64,000 nucleotides of DNA, taken from Gemmataceae bacterium. GTDB lineage: Bacteria; Planctomycetota; Planctomycetia; Gemmatales; Gemmataceae. Below the pieces are notes generated by a model. The model was not told the DNA's origin. It made no database searches and worked only from the letters and a program-made list of their open reading frames with translations. The stretch is from NCBI GenBank assembly GCA_901538445.1, contig LR594585.1, positions 1,949,369 through 2,013,368 of the forward strand, written 5' to 3'. The translations under genes were made by a program, and so were the position numbers. Positions 45,538-53,938 of the stretch are shown one piece after another. Every line of letters begins with the position of its first letter. Position 1 is the stretch's first letter.

Positions 45538-46641
45538 ATGATTGTCGGCGTCCCGAAGGAAGTGAAGCCCGACGAGTACCGCGTCGCGATGGTCCCCGCG
45601 GGGGTCGAGGAGCTGACGCGGGCCGGGCACACGGTCCACATCCAGAGCGGGGCCGGGGCCGGCAGCGGCATCCCCGACGAACAGTACGCCGCCAACGGCG
45701 CGACCATCGTGCCGACCGCCGCCGAGGTGTGGAGGGCCGCGGACATGATCGTGAAGGTGAAGGAGCCGCTCGCCGAGGAGTGGCCGCACATGCGCCCCGG
45801 GCAGACGGTGTTCACCTACTTCCACTTTGCCGCCGACGAGGAGCTGACGAAGGCGGTCATGAAGTCGGGCATCACGGCCGTCGCATACGAGACGATCAGG
45901 GACGCCCGCGGCACGCTCCCGCTGCTCACGCCGATGAGCGAAGTCGCCGGTCGTATGAGCATTCAGGAGGGCGCGAAGTTCCTGGAGCGGCCGTTCGAGG
46001 GCCGCGGCATCCTGCTGGCCGGCGTGCCGGGGGTGCCGCCGGCGACGGTGTCGGTGATCGGGGCCGGGGTGGTCGGCGCGAACGCGGCCCGCGTCGCCGC
46101 CGGGCTCGGCGCGAACGTGTTCGTCCTCGACGTGAACCTCGACCGCCTCCGCTACCTCGACGAGGTGATGCCGCAGAACGTGACGACCGTGTTCAGCAAC
46201 CGGCTGAACATCCTGGAGTGCCTGCGGCTGTCGGACCTCGTCATCGGGGCCGTGCTGATCCCCGGCGCGAAAGCCCCGCACCTCGTCCGCCGCAGCGACC
46301 TGAAGGTGATGCAGCCGCGGGCGGTGGTGATCGACGTCGCCATCGACCAGGGCGGGTGCTTCGAGACGAGCCGCCCGACGACGCACGCCAAGCCGACGTA
46401 CATGGTCGACGACATCCTCCACTACTGCGTGACGAACATGCCCGGCGCGGTCGGCCGCACCAGCACCTACGCCCTGACCAACGTGACGCTGCCGTACGCA
46501 CTCCAGCTCGCGAACAAGGGCGTGGACCGCGCGATCAAGGACAACGCCGCCCTGCTCGCGGGCGTGAACGTCCGGGCCGGCAAGGTGACGAACACCGCCG
46601 TCGCCGAGACGTTCGGCCTCGAGTGCGTCCCGGCGGTGTGA
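45538..46641 (+). CDS. ald: Alanine dehydrogenase
   Basis: A 367-residue NAD-dependent enzyme converting L-alanine to pyruvate and ammonium, or the reverse. The start MIVGVPKEVKPDEYRVAMVPAGV, the VKVKEPL substrate segment, the MSEVAGRMSIQEGAKFLE block and the NAD fold (VSVIGAGVVGANAA) match the family, as does DVAIDQGGCFETSRPTTH. The ATG at 45538 aligns with the usual N-terminus and follows GAGGCG. The gene is alone, with repeats on both sides. Confidence 0.96.
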   Translation: MIVGVPKEVKPDEYRVAMVPAGVEELTRAGHTVHIQSGAGAGSGIPDEQYAANGATIVPTAAEVWRAADMIVKVKEPLAEEWPHMRPGQTVFTYFHFAADEELTKAVMKSGITAVAYETIRDARGTLPLLTPMSEVAGRMSIQEGAKFLERPFEGRGILLAGVPGVPPATVSVIGAGVVGANAARVAAGLGANVFVLDVNLDRLRYLDEVMPQNVTTVFSNRLNILECLRLSDLVIGAVLIPGAKAPHLVRRSDLKVMQPRAVVIDVAIDQGGCFETSRPTTHAKPTYMVDDILHYCVTNMPGAVGRTSTYALTNVTLPYALQLANKGVDRAIKDNAALLAGVNVRAGKVTNTAVAETFGLECVPAV

Positions 46642-46723
46642 CGGAAGACCGGGATTCGAAGCCGACGTGGTCCGCGCCAGGGCTTTGTGCCGCGACGCGG
46701 TAGGGCGCGTCGAGCCGCGCTTC

Positions 46724-46887
46724 GCGGCGAGCCGCACCGTGCGACGCAAGCGTGTCTTCTGTCCTTCGAGCCACGGGGCTTGTCCCCGTGGTGCTCGGGA
46801 GCGCGGAAGACCACGGGGATGAACCCCGTGGCTCGAAAACGCGAGCCGCACCACACCCCGCATCGGCCACACGGTGCGGCTCGCCGC
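46724..46887. repeat. Outer inverted repeat enclosing a family C palindrome
   Basis: Perfect 18-bp arms GCGGCGAGCCGCACCGTG (46724-46741) and complement (46870-46887), 128 bases apart. The family C element (46765-46837) sits between them. Confidence 0.88.
46765..46837. repeat. Palindromic element, family C copy 1
   Basis: 28-bp arms (46765-46792 and 46810-46837) with two mismatches, core GAGCCACGGGG. Copy 2 is at 55832-55898. Confidence 0.92.
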
Positions 46888-46926
46888 AACTCACAGCACC
46901 CGACATCTTCGGTTCCCACGGAGGGG

Positions 46927-48420
46927 TTGCCGATTCGCACGTCGCATCTCGTCATCCTCGCCGCGTGGTGCGGGGTGCTGTACCTGTACGGCGTCGCCAC
47001 CGGGCCGCTGTACCGCACCGAGTCGCTCCGGGCGATCATCGGCCGCGAGTCCCTCCACGGACAGTGGCTCTTCCCGGTCCTGTACGGCGAGCCGTTCCTC
47101 ACCAAGCCCCCCGGCCACTACGCCGCCATCGGCCTGTGCTCGCTGCCGTTCGGCGAGGTGTCGGCCGCCAGCGCCCGGCTCCCGTCGGTGCTCGCCGCGA
47201 CCGCCAGCGTGTTCCTCGTGTACGGCATGTTCCGCCGCGCACTCGGCGAGCGTGCGGCGTTGCTCGCGGCACTGCTGCTCCCCACCTCGGTGCTGTGGCT
47301 CGACAAGGTGCCCAGCGCCGAGATCGACATGACGCTCGTCGGCTGGGTGACGGCGGCCATCGCGTTTGCGCATCGTGCGATCGCGTGCGAATACCTACTG
47401 GCGAACGCCTGCGAGCGGCGCGGCGTCAGCCCGCCGGTGCTTCCTGGGCGCACCGGCGGGCTGACGCCGCGCCGCTCGCCAACTGTGTTCTGGGTACTCG
47501 CGCTGCTGTGCGTCGCCGGCGGCACGCTCACGAAGTGGACCGCACCGGCGTTCTTCTACCTCACCGTGGTGCCGCTGCTCGCGTGGCGGGGCGAGTGGCG
47601 CGTCCTGTTCGCCTGGCGGCACCTGCTCGCGGTCGGTGTGGCCGGGGCCGCGTGCGCCGCGTGGGTGTTCGCGGTGGCGCAGCAGATCGGCTCCGAGTCG
47701 CTCGTCGAGACGGTCCAGAAAGAGGCCGCGTACCGGTTCTCGCCGAAGTCGGCGTCGAAGGGCTACCCGTGGGGCGAACTCGGGACGTACCCGCTGCTCG
47801 TCCTCGCGGCGCACCTGCCGGTGTCGGCGTTCGCGCTGCTCACGCTCCGGCCGAGTTTCGCCGCGAAGTTCGATGACCGCGGCAAGCTCCTGCTCCAACT
47901 GCTCCACTGCTGGACGTGGCCGAACCTGCTGTTCTGGACGCTCGTGCCGAACCACAACGTCCGCTACTCGCTGCCGATGTCGCCCGGCCTGATGGGCCTC
48001 GGCGTGATGGGGTTATTGGGCCTCCTGGCGAACCGCGGGCGCGCGTCCAGAGGTAAGGGTGTGCGGCATACGCTCGTCGCGTTCCTTGCGGTCTGGGTGG
48101 TCGCGAAGGTGGCGTTCGTGCAGTTCGTCGTGCTGGCCCGCGGCGAGAAGCGGAACGCCGAGCGGATCGGCGTCGAACTCCGCGAACACGTCCCGGCCGG
48201 CGAGCCGGTGTACCTGTTCCGGCTCAAGGACGAGGGCGTGATGTTCTACTACGCCCGGCCCGCGGTGCGCCTGCGCGACCCGCACGACCTGCCCCCCGGC
48301 GCGTTCGCCGTGCTGATCCGCCAGGAGTGGGACGACCGGGCTGCGTTCGGCCACCTCGAACTCGTATACTGGATGCACGATCAGCAGGGCGACCCGCTGG
48401 TCGTTGTCCGCGCCCCGTGA
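46927..48420 (+). CDS. PMT/ArnT-family membrane glycosyltransferase
   Basis: A protein of about 497 residues with some ten membrane helices. The early YRTESLRAIIGRESLHGQWLFPVLYGEPFLTKPPGHY contains the acidic catalytic region of the GT-C fold (usually D/E next to R in the first loop) and the KPP motif of lipid-linked sugar transferases such as ArnT. Donor and acceptor are unknown. A loop insert (ACERRGVSPPVLPGRTGGLTP) is encoded by a palindromic element. The start is uncertain: the TTG at 46927 after GGAGGGG is the best fit, because upstream in-frame ATGs fall in the repeats. Confidence 0.82.
   Translation: MPIRTSHLVILAAWCGVLYLYGVATGPLYRTESLRAIIGRESLHGQWLFPVLYGEPFLTKPPGHYAAIGLCSLPFGEVSAASARLPSVLAATASVFLVYGMFRRALGERAALLAALLLPTSVLWLDKVPSAEIDMTLVGWVTAAIAFAHRAIACEYLLANACERRGVSPPVLPGRTGGLTPRRSPTVFWVLALLCVAGGTLTKWTAPAFFYLTVVPLLAWRGEWRVLFAWRHLLAVGVAGAACAAWVFAVAQQIGSESLVETVQKEAAYRFSPKSASKGYPWGELGTYPLLVLAAHLPVSAFALLTLRPSFAAKFDDRGKLLLQLLHCWTWPNLLFWTLVPNHNVRYSLPMSPGLMGLGVMGLLGLLANRGRASRGKGVRHTLVAFLAVWVVAKVAFVQFVVLARGEKRNAERIGVELREHVPAGEPVYLFRLKDEGVMFYYARPAVRLRDPHDLPPGAFAVLIRQEWDDRAAFGHLELVYWMHDQQGDPLVVVRAP
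47411..47479. repeat. Palindromic element, family H copy 2, inside a coding region
   Basis: Perfect 30-bp arms (47411-47440 and 47450-47479) and a 9-base loop lie in frame in the glycosyltransferase gene. The core is shared with the intergenic element at 31089-31175. Confidence 0.93.
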
Positions 48421-48431
48421 GCGGAGCCCCG

Positions 48432-49664
48432 ATGACCGCCGCACAGAAGGTCAAGCCCGAGCCGCTCACGGTGTCGGCCCTCACCGCCCAGTTGCGGGGG
48501 CTGATCGAGGGGCGGTTCGCGTCGGTGTGGGTCGCCGGCGAGGTGTCCAACTTCACCCGGGCGTCGTCCGGGCACTGGTACTTCACACTCAAGGACGCCG
48601 GCGCGCAGCTCAAGGCGGCGATGTTCCGCGGGTTCAACCTGCGGATGAAGTTCGACCCCCGCGACGGCACCGAGGTCATCGCCCGGGGCCGGCTCAGCGT
48701 CTACGACCCCCGCGGCGACTACCAGCTCATCGTCGAGGAGATGCAGCCGAAGGGGATCGGCGCGGCCGAACTCGCGCTGCGGCAACTCAAGGAGAAGCTG
48801 CTCGCAAAAGGCTACTTCGACCCGCGGCGGAAGCGGCCGCTCCCGCGGTTCCCCCGGCGCGTCGGGCTGATCGCGAGCCTCAGCGGCGCGGCGATCCGCG
48901 ACATGGTCGAGCTGTTCGCCCAGCGCTGGCCACTCACGGAGCTGGTGATCCGCCCGAGCCGCGTGCAGGGCGACGGCGCGGCCGCCGAGGTCGCCGCCGC
49001 AGTCCGCGTCCTCAACCACTTCCACACCACCCGGCAGCTCCCGCTGCACGCCATCGTCATCGGTCGCGGCGGCGGCAGCACCGAGGACCTGTGGGCGTTC
49101 AACGAAGAGGTCGTCGCCGACGCGGTGTTCAACTCGGTCGTGCCGGTCGTGTCCGCGGTCGGCCACGAGATCGACGTGACGGTGTGCGACCTCGTCGCCG
49201 ACCACCGGGCCGAGACGCCGTCGGCCGCGGTCGTCGCGCTCACCCCGGACCGCCGCGAGATGGCCGCCGGCCTGCTCGAACTCCGCACCCGGCTCTACGA
49301 GTCGGTCGACCGCCGCCTCGAACTCGCCCGGCAGCGGGTCGAGCAACTCGCGGCCCGGCCGGCGCTGCGCCGCCCGCTCCAGCGGGTCCGCGACCTGGAG
49401 CAGCGGCTCGACACCGTCGCCGACCGCATGCAGCGGGCCGCGAACGCGCGTGTGGGGCAGACGGCGGCGCAGCTCGCGGCGCTGGCGGCACGGCTCGAAA
49501 CGCTCAGCCCCTTGAACGTCCTGACCCGCGGGTATAGCCTGACCCACACGAACGATGGTAAACTGGTCCGTGACGCCGCCGCGGTGCGACCCGGCGACGT
49601 GCTCGTGACCCGCGTCGCGGCCGGGACGGTCGTGAGCCGGGTCGAGTCGGTCGAAGGTTCGTAG
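48432..49664 (+). CDS. xseA: Exodeoxyribonuclease VII large subunit
   Basis: A 410-residue nuclease subunit for single-stranded DNA. An OB-fold (about 10-105: VWVAGEVSNF, GHWYFTLKD, YQLIVEEMQPKG) is followed by the catalytic core with GLIASLSGAAIRDM, VIGRGGGSTEDLWAFN and VGHEIDVTVCDLVADHRAETPSAA. A coiled coil (about 285-365) and the C-terminal GYSLTH come last. It starts 11 bp after the glycosyltransferase stop. The small subunit follows 0.5 kb later. Slightly shorter than the E. coli protein. Confidence 0.96.
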   Translation: MTAAQKVKPEPLTVSALTAQLRGLIEGRFASVWVAGEVSNFTRASSGHWYFTLKDAGAQLKAAMFRGFNLRMKFDPRDGTEVIARGRLSVYDPRGDYQLIVEEMQPKGIGAAELALRQLKEKLLAKGYFDPRRKRPLPRFPRRVGLIASLSGAAIRDMVELFAQRWPLTELVIRPSRVQGDGAAAEVAAAVRVLNHFHTTRQLPLHAIVIGRGGGSTEDLWAFNEEVVADAVFNSVVPVVSAVGHEIDVTVCDLVADHRAETPSAAVVALTPDRREMAAGLLELRTRLYESVDRRLELARQRVEQLAARPALRRPLQRVRDLEQRLDTVADRMQRAANARVGQTAAQLAALAARLETLSPLNVLTRGYSLTHTNDGKLVRDAAAVRPGDVLVTRVAAGTVVSRVESVEGS

Positions 49665-49764
49665 CCGGACCGCCACAAGTCAACGAGGGGCACGGAGGCC
49701 GCCCACCCGCCACCCCCGTCGATTGCATTGACCGCCACCCAGCGCGCACCGCGAGGGCACCGCC

Positions 49765-49959
49765 GTGGAACTCGACGACGATCGTGATGAGGACAACGTC
49801 CGCATCCCGGCGCTCGAACCGGGCACCCGCGAGGATGAACTGGCGGCGCTGCGCGAAGCCTACGAAGAGGCGAAGGCCGGTTTCGGCGGTGTGGAGGCCC
49901 GGCAGTTCCTCAAGGAACTCGCTATCCGCTACAACCTCCCTCTCGAACCGGGTGAGTAG
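49765..49959 (+). CDS. Small acidic ORF between xseA and xseB
   Basis: A 64-residue, mostly helical protein (LEPGTREDELAALREAYEEAKAGFG...). It starts at GTG 49765 with GAGGG about 5 bases upstream. It has no recognised family, but the codon bias and the amphipathic helical pattern look real. It lies between the two exonuclease VII genes on the same strand, so it may be co-transcribed and could bind one of them; that is inference from position only. Confidence 0.6.
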   Translation: MELDDDRDEDNVRIPALEPGTREDELAALREAYEEAKAGFGGVEARQFLKELAIRYNLPLEPGE

Positions 49960-49973
49960 TGAGGTCCTGGTTC

Positions 49974-50094
49974 TCACCCCGAAGGGGTGGGACAGCATAG
50001 CCCGGGGCAACGCCCCGGGAATCGGTGCGAATGGGTTGCCATCCCGACCCCGGGGCGTTGCCCCGGGCTAGGTTGCCCCACCCCTTCGGGGTGA
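49974..50094. repeat. Palindromic element, family J
   Basis: Outer arms around CACCCCGAAGGGGTGGG (49975 and its complement from 50077) and inner arms TAGCCCGGGGCAACGCCCC (49999 and complement to 50071). It fills the spacer before xseB. Confidence 0.88.
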
Positions 50095-50165
50095 AGCCAC
50101 GGTCGCCGCCCCCGGCGCCGGACGATGACCGCGTTCTCCGACCTGTGACCCGCACGGGAGTGCCG

Positions 50166-50483
50166 ATGCCCGCAACCACCGAGTCCCCGCCGCCGCGGTT
50201 CGAGCAGGCGCTCGCCGAACTCGACGCCATCCTCCGCGAACTCGAGGACGGGACCACCAGCCTCGAAGACTCACTCGCCCGGTACGAGCGCGGCGTCGGG
50301 CTGCTGCGCCAGTGCTACGCGCAGTTGCGGGACGCCGAGCAGAAGGTCAAGGTGCTCGCCGGGCTCACCGACGAGGGCGGCCCGGACCTGCGGCCGTTCG
50401 ACCACGTCGCCAGCATCGAGACGGCCAAGGCCGCCGTGCGGAAAAGTCCGAAACCGCCCCGCGATTCGGGAATACCCGAGTGA
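50166..50483 (+). CDS. xseB: Exodeoxyribonuclease VII small subunit
   Basis: A 105-residue protein. The helical-hairpin core has the family words FEQALAELDAILRELEDGTTSLEDSLARYERGVGLLRQCYAQLRDAEQKVKVL. It binds XseA in a many-to-one complex. It carries a longer, basic C-terminal tail than usual. It is separated from xseA by the 64-residue ORF and a palindromic element, an unusual split for genes that normally lie next to each other. Confidence 0.94.
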   Translation: MPATTESPPPRFEQALAELDAILRELEDGTTSLEDSLARYERGVGLLRQCYAQLRDAEQKVKVLAGLTDEGGPDLRPFDHVASIETAKAAVRKSPKPPRDSGIPE

Positions 50484-50531
50484 CTTCCGGGATCAACAAT
50501 CACTGCGACCGGCGAGACGCGATGCGCCCGC

Positions 50532-51506
50532 GTGACTATAAATCGACCACTCGTGGACCGGGGGCGCGCCGTGGCCGGTGACCTGTGGGACGAACTGAAG
50601 CCGCGGCAGGCCCGCGTCGAGACGGCGCTCAAGGCGCAGCTCCACGCGCTGGCCGCCGAAGCGCCGGCCCCGGTCCGCGACGCGATGGCGTACAGCCTGC
50701 TCGCCCCCGGCAAGCGGCTCCGCCCGCTGCTCGTGCTGCTGGCGTGCGAGGCGGCCGGCGGCGCGGCCGAGGCGGCCCTGCCGGGGGCCGTCGCCATCGA
50801 GATGGTCCACACGTACTCGCTGGTCCACGACGACCTGCCGGCGATGGACGACGACGACCTCCGCCGCGGCGTGCCGACGTGCCACAAGAAGTTCGGCGAG
50901 GCGCTCGCCATCCTCGCCGGCGACGCGCTGCTGACGATGGCGTTCGAGGTCGCCGCCCGGGTTAACGGGCCGCGGACCGCTGCGGTTAGTTGTCTGACGA
51001 TCGCGGAGGCGGCCGGGGCGGCCGGGATGGTCGGCGGGCAGACGCTCGACCTCCAGGAAGAAGGGAAGATTCAGAGGACAGAGGACAGAGGACAGACCGC
51101 GACCGAGCGGTCGGCGCTCGCTCGGCTCGAAGACCTGCACGCCCGCAAGACGGGCGCGCTGTTCCGGGCGTCGCTGCGGCTGGGCGTGTTCGCGGCGCAG
51201 GCCGAGCGCCCCGAAGGGGCCGACCCGAAGACGCTCGCCGCCGCCGACCGGTACGCGGCCGCGTTCGGGCTGCTCTTCCAGGTGACGGACGACCTGCTGG
51301 ACGTCGAGAGCACGGCCGACAAGGCCGGGAAGCGGGTGGGCAAAGACGCCGCCCGCGGCAAGCTGACCTATCCCGGGCTCCTTGGAGTTGAGGAGTCGCG
51401 GCGGAAGGCGGCGGAACTGGGCAAGCAGGCGACCGCGGCGGCCGACGAACTCGGCTCCCCGCTCCTCGCCGAACTCGCCCGGTACGTGGTAACCAGGGAA
51501 CGGTGA
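50532..51506 (+). CDS. Short-chain polyprenyl diphosphate synthase (farnesyl/geranyl type)
   Basis: A 324-residue all-helical prenyl transferase joining isopentenyl diphosphate to allylic primers. Both Asp-rich motifs are present: DDLPAMDDDDLRRG and DDLLD, with GKRLRPLL near the N-terminus and HARKTGAL in the middle. The pattern resembles IspA farnesyl synthases. About ten residues (KIQRTEDRGQ) after GGQTLDLQEEG come from a 7-bp repeat array (51072-51097). The start is uncertain: GTGs at 50532, 50553 and 50571 all precede the fold. Confidence 0.92.
   Translation: MTINRPLVDRGRAVAGDLWDELKPRQARVETALKAQLHALAAEAPAPVRDAMAYSLLAPGKRLRPLLVLLACEAAGGAAEAALPGAVAIEMVHTYSLVHDDLPAMDDDDLRRGVPTCHKKFGEALAILAGDALLTMAFEVAARVNGPRTAAVSCLTIAEAAGAAGMVGGQTLDLQEEGKIQRTEDRGQTATERSALARLEDLHARKTGALFRASLRLGVFAAQAERPEGADPKTLAAADRYAAAFGLLFQVTDDLLDVESTADKAGKRVGKDAARGKLTYPGLLGVEESRRKAAELGKQATAAADELGSPLLAELARYVVTRER
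51072..51097. repeat. Heptanucleotide array inside the prenyl synthase gene
   Basis: More than three units of CAGAGGA/AGAGGAC register, in frame, encoding a hydrophilic insert. It is the exact complement of the array at 19865-19890. Confidence 0.9.
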
Positions 51507-51514
51507 GACCGGGG

Positions 51515-51602
51515 GTTGGTGGTTGGAAATTGGGAGTTGGGACGCGGCACCCGTCGGGAGCCGACTCTTCCAACGACCCACGTCCAACTCACAACGACCG
51601 CT
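51515..51602. repeat. Inverted heptanucleotide arrays before dxs
   Basis: Units GTTGGTG, GTTGGAA, ATTGGGA and GTTGGGA (51515-51542) face complementary units (CCAACGA, CCAACTC and similar, 51570-51602) across a loop, in the spacer between the prenyl synthase and dxs. Confidence 0.8.
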
Positions 51603-51621
51603 CTCCTGAGAGGGGAACGAC

Positions 51622-53523
51622 ATGACGAAGCTCCTGCCCCAGATCAAGTCCCCGGCCGACCTGCACGCGCTCTCGGACGAGCAGCTGCAGACCCTCACGC
51701 AGGAGATCCGCGACGAGCTGGTCCGGGTGATGACCACCCGGCCGGCGCACTTCGCGAGCAACCTCGGCGTCGTCGAACTGTGCCTCGCCCTGCACCTCAC
51801 CTACGACTTCTCGAAGGACCGGCTGATCTGGGACACCGGGCACCAGGTGTACCCGCACAAGCTCGTCACCGGCCGGTACGACCAGTTCCACACGATCCGC
51901 ACCCGCGGCGGGCTCATGGGGTTCCCGCACCCCGGCGAGTCGCCGTACGACCTGTTCATGACCGGCCACGCCGGGTGCAGCGTGTCCACCGCGTCGGGCC
52001 TCAAGGCCGGCGACGACCTGCTCGGCGAGACCGGCCGCAAGTCGGTCGCGGTCATCGGCGACGGCGCGCTGCCCAGCGGCATCGTGTTCGAGGCGCTCAA
52101 CAACATCGGCGGCATGGGCCAGGACGTCCTGGTCATCCTCAACGACAACAAGATGTCGATCTGCCCCCGCACCGGCGGGCTCGCGAACTACCTCGACAAC
52201 TGCCGCATGACCGGGCTCTACCAGGGCGGCAAGCGGCGCGTCAACCAGGTGCTCAACGCGATCCCCGTGTTCGGCAGCATGGCGCAGGCGGCGCTCGAGC
52301 AGTGCCGCGACGGGCTCAAGGCGTTCTTCAAGGACGGCATGCTGTTCGAGGAACTCGGGTTCCGGTACTTCGGGCCGGTCGACGGGCACGACCTCCCCGG
52401 CCTGCGGCGGATGCTCGCGAACCTCAAGACGCAGAAGGGGCCGCTGCTCCTGCACGTGTTCACCAACAAGGGCCACGGCGTCGCGCAGGCGGCCGAAGAC
52501 CCGGTCACGTACCACACCCCGCCGGTGTTCGAGGAGGTCGGCCCGAACCGCCACGTCGTGTCGTTCCGCAAGGGCGGCGCGAAGGGGTACACCGACGCGA
52601 TCAGCTTCGCCCTCCACGAGGAGATGCAGAACGACCCGAAGGTGAGCGTGCTGACCGCGGCGATGTGCCAGGGGAACAAGCTGGAGAAGGTCCGCGAGGA
52701 CTTCCCGGACCGGTTCTTCGACGTCGGCATCTGCGAGAGCCACGCGGTCGCGTTCGCCGCGGGCATGGCGAAGGCCGGCATGAAGCCGGTGGTGGACATC
52801 TACAGCACGTTCCTCCAGCGGAGCTTCGACCAGATCTTCCAGGAGGTGTGCCTCCAGAACCTGCCGGTGGTGTTCTGCATGGACCGCGCCGGCCTCACCG
52901 GCCCGGACGGCCCGACGCACCACGGCGTGTTCGACGTGCCGTACATGCGGTTGTTCCCGAACATGGTGAGCATGGCCCCCGGCGACGAGGCCGACGTCGC
53001 TCCCATGTTGCACTACGCCCTGAACCAGCACTCGCCGATCTCGATTCGGTACCCGAAGGCGAACCTGGAGAAGGTCGAGCGCACCGACCCGCACACGCCG
53101 ATCGAACTGGGCAAGGCCGAGGTGATCTCGCACGGCGAGGACGGCTGCTTCGTCGCGTTCGGCACGCTGCTCTCGACGTGCGTGGCCGCGGCGAAGAAGT
53201 TGAAGGCCGAGGGGCTGAACGTCGGCGTCATCAACGCCCGGTTCGTGAAGCCGCTCGACAAGGAGACGCTGTTCAAGGCGATCGAGACGTCGCCGGTGGT
53301 GGTGACGGTCGAAGAAGGCACGACCGAGGGCGGGTTCGGCTCGGCGGTGCTCGAAGCCGCGAACGCCGCCGGCCTCGACACACGCAATGTGGTCCGTTGT
53401 GGTCTGCCGGACCGGTTCGTCGAGCACGGCGAGCGCACCGAACTCCTCGTCGAGTGCGGCCTCAGCGCCGACAAGCTCGCCGACCTCGTGCGGGCGCGCA
53501 GGGCGGCCGAAGCGACCGCGTGA
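51622..53523 (+). CDS. dxs: 1-deoxy-D-xylulose-5-phosphate synthase
   Basis: A 633-residue thiamine diphosphate enzyme, the first of the MEP isoprenoid pathway (pyruvate + glyceraldehyde 3-phosphate to DXP). H43 in PAHFASNLG, GHQVYPHK, the TPP/Mg segment GDGALPSGIVFEALNN, the catalytic Glu in DVGICESHAV and DRAGLTGPDGPTHHG are all visible. Several of these differ in detail from the usual GDGAMTAG and GIAEQHAV, but key residues remain. It sits downstream of the prenyl synthase, the usual bacterial arrangement. GAGAGGGG precedes the ATG. Confidence 0.97.
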   Translation: MTKLLPQIKSPADLHALSDEQLQTLTQEIRDELVRVMTTRPAHFASNLGVVELCLALHLTYDFSKDRLIWDTGHQVYPHKLVTGRYDQFHTIRTRGGLMGFPHPGESPYDLFMTGHAGCSVSTASGLKAGDDLLGETGRKSVAVIGDGALPSGIVFEALNNIGGMGQDVLVILNDNKMSICPRTGGLANYLDNCRMTGLYQGGKRRVNQVLNAIPVFGSMAQAALEQCRDGLKAFFKDGMLFEELGFRYFGPVDGHDLPGLRRMLANLKTQKGPLLLHVFTNKGHGVAQAAEDPVTYHTPPVFEEVGPNRHVVSFRKGGAKGYTDAISFALHEEMQNDPKVSVLTAAMCQGNKLEKVREDFPDRFFDVGICESHAVAFAAGMAKAGMKPVVDIYSTFLQRSFDQIFQEVCLQNLPVVFCMDRAGLTGPDGPTHHGVFDVPYMRLFPNMVSMAPGDEADVAPMLHYALNQHSPISIRYPKANLEKVERTDPHTPIELGKAEVISHGEDGCFVAFGTLLSTCVAAAKKLKAEGLNVGVINARFVKPLDKETLFKAIETSPVVVTVEEGTTEGGFGSAVLEAANAAGLDTRNVVRCGLPDRFVEHGERTELLVECGLSADKLADLVRARRAAEATA

Positions 53524-53938
53524 GAGGCGAAGAGTTTGGTCCGCGGAATGTGATGACACAATGCAAAGGTGAATTGAGCCCTGGAAGGGCGGCGGAGGGT
53601 AGCCAGGGGTGGAGCGAAGCGCAACCCCTGGTAACGTGAACCGACGCCCGGAAGCGCACACCGACCGGTTGCCTCGATTTGCCCCCGGACCAGGGGTTGC
53701 GCTCGAAGACTCGCTCCACCCCTGGCTACCATCCGCCGCCCTTCCAGGGCTTCAACGCGGCATCCGTAGTTTGGTGCTCGTTCCCGTCTTGGCGTTTCCA
53801 ATCTGCGCTCGTCTGCGAAATATGCGGATCCACGCGCTTCGCCCTGAAATGCCCGGTCTTCATCGGCGTCTCACCCACTGACGGGCGAAGTCCCGTATCA
53901 TGTCTAGCCGGTTCTCGGGTCGCCGCGGGTGTGTCGCC
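53524..53938. other. Intergenic region with a family I palindrome
   Basis: No gene in 415 bases. The element at 53577-53751 takes up nearly half. The rest shows nothing recognised. Confidence 0.65.
53577..53751. repeat. Palindromic element, family I copy 1
   Basis: 41-bp arms (53577-53617 and 53711-53751) with one mismatch, plus an inner GCGCAACCCCTGGT/ACCAGGGGTTGCGC stem. Related DNA lies at 63447-63742 next to a Y1 transposase gene. Confidence 0.95.

Larger units (their letters stand above)
46642..46926. other. Intergenic region with nested palindromes
   Basis: 285 bases between ald and the glycosyltransferase gene. It is filled by an 18-bp outer inverted repeat enclosing a family C palindrome. 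The open frame through it is a by-product. Confidence 0.75.

Noticed and set aside
46687-46926. N-terminal extension of the glycosyltransferase frame
   Set aside because: Encoded by nested palindromes and lacking hydrophobic or family residues; the start was placed at 46927.
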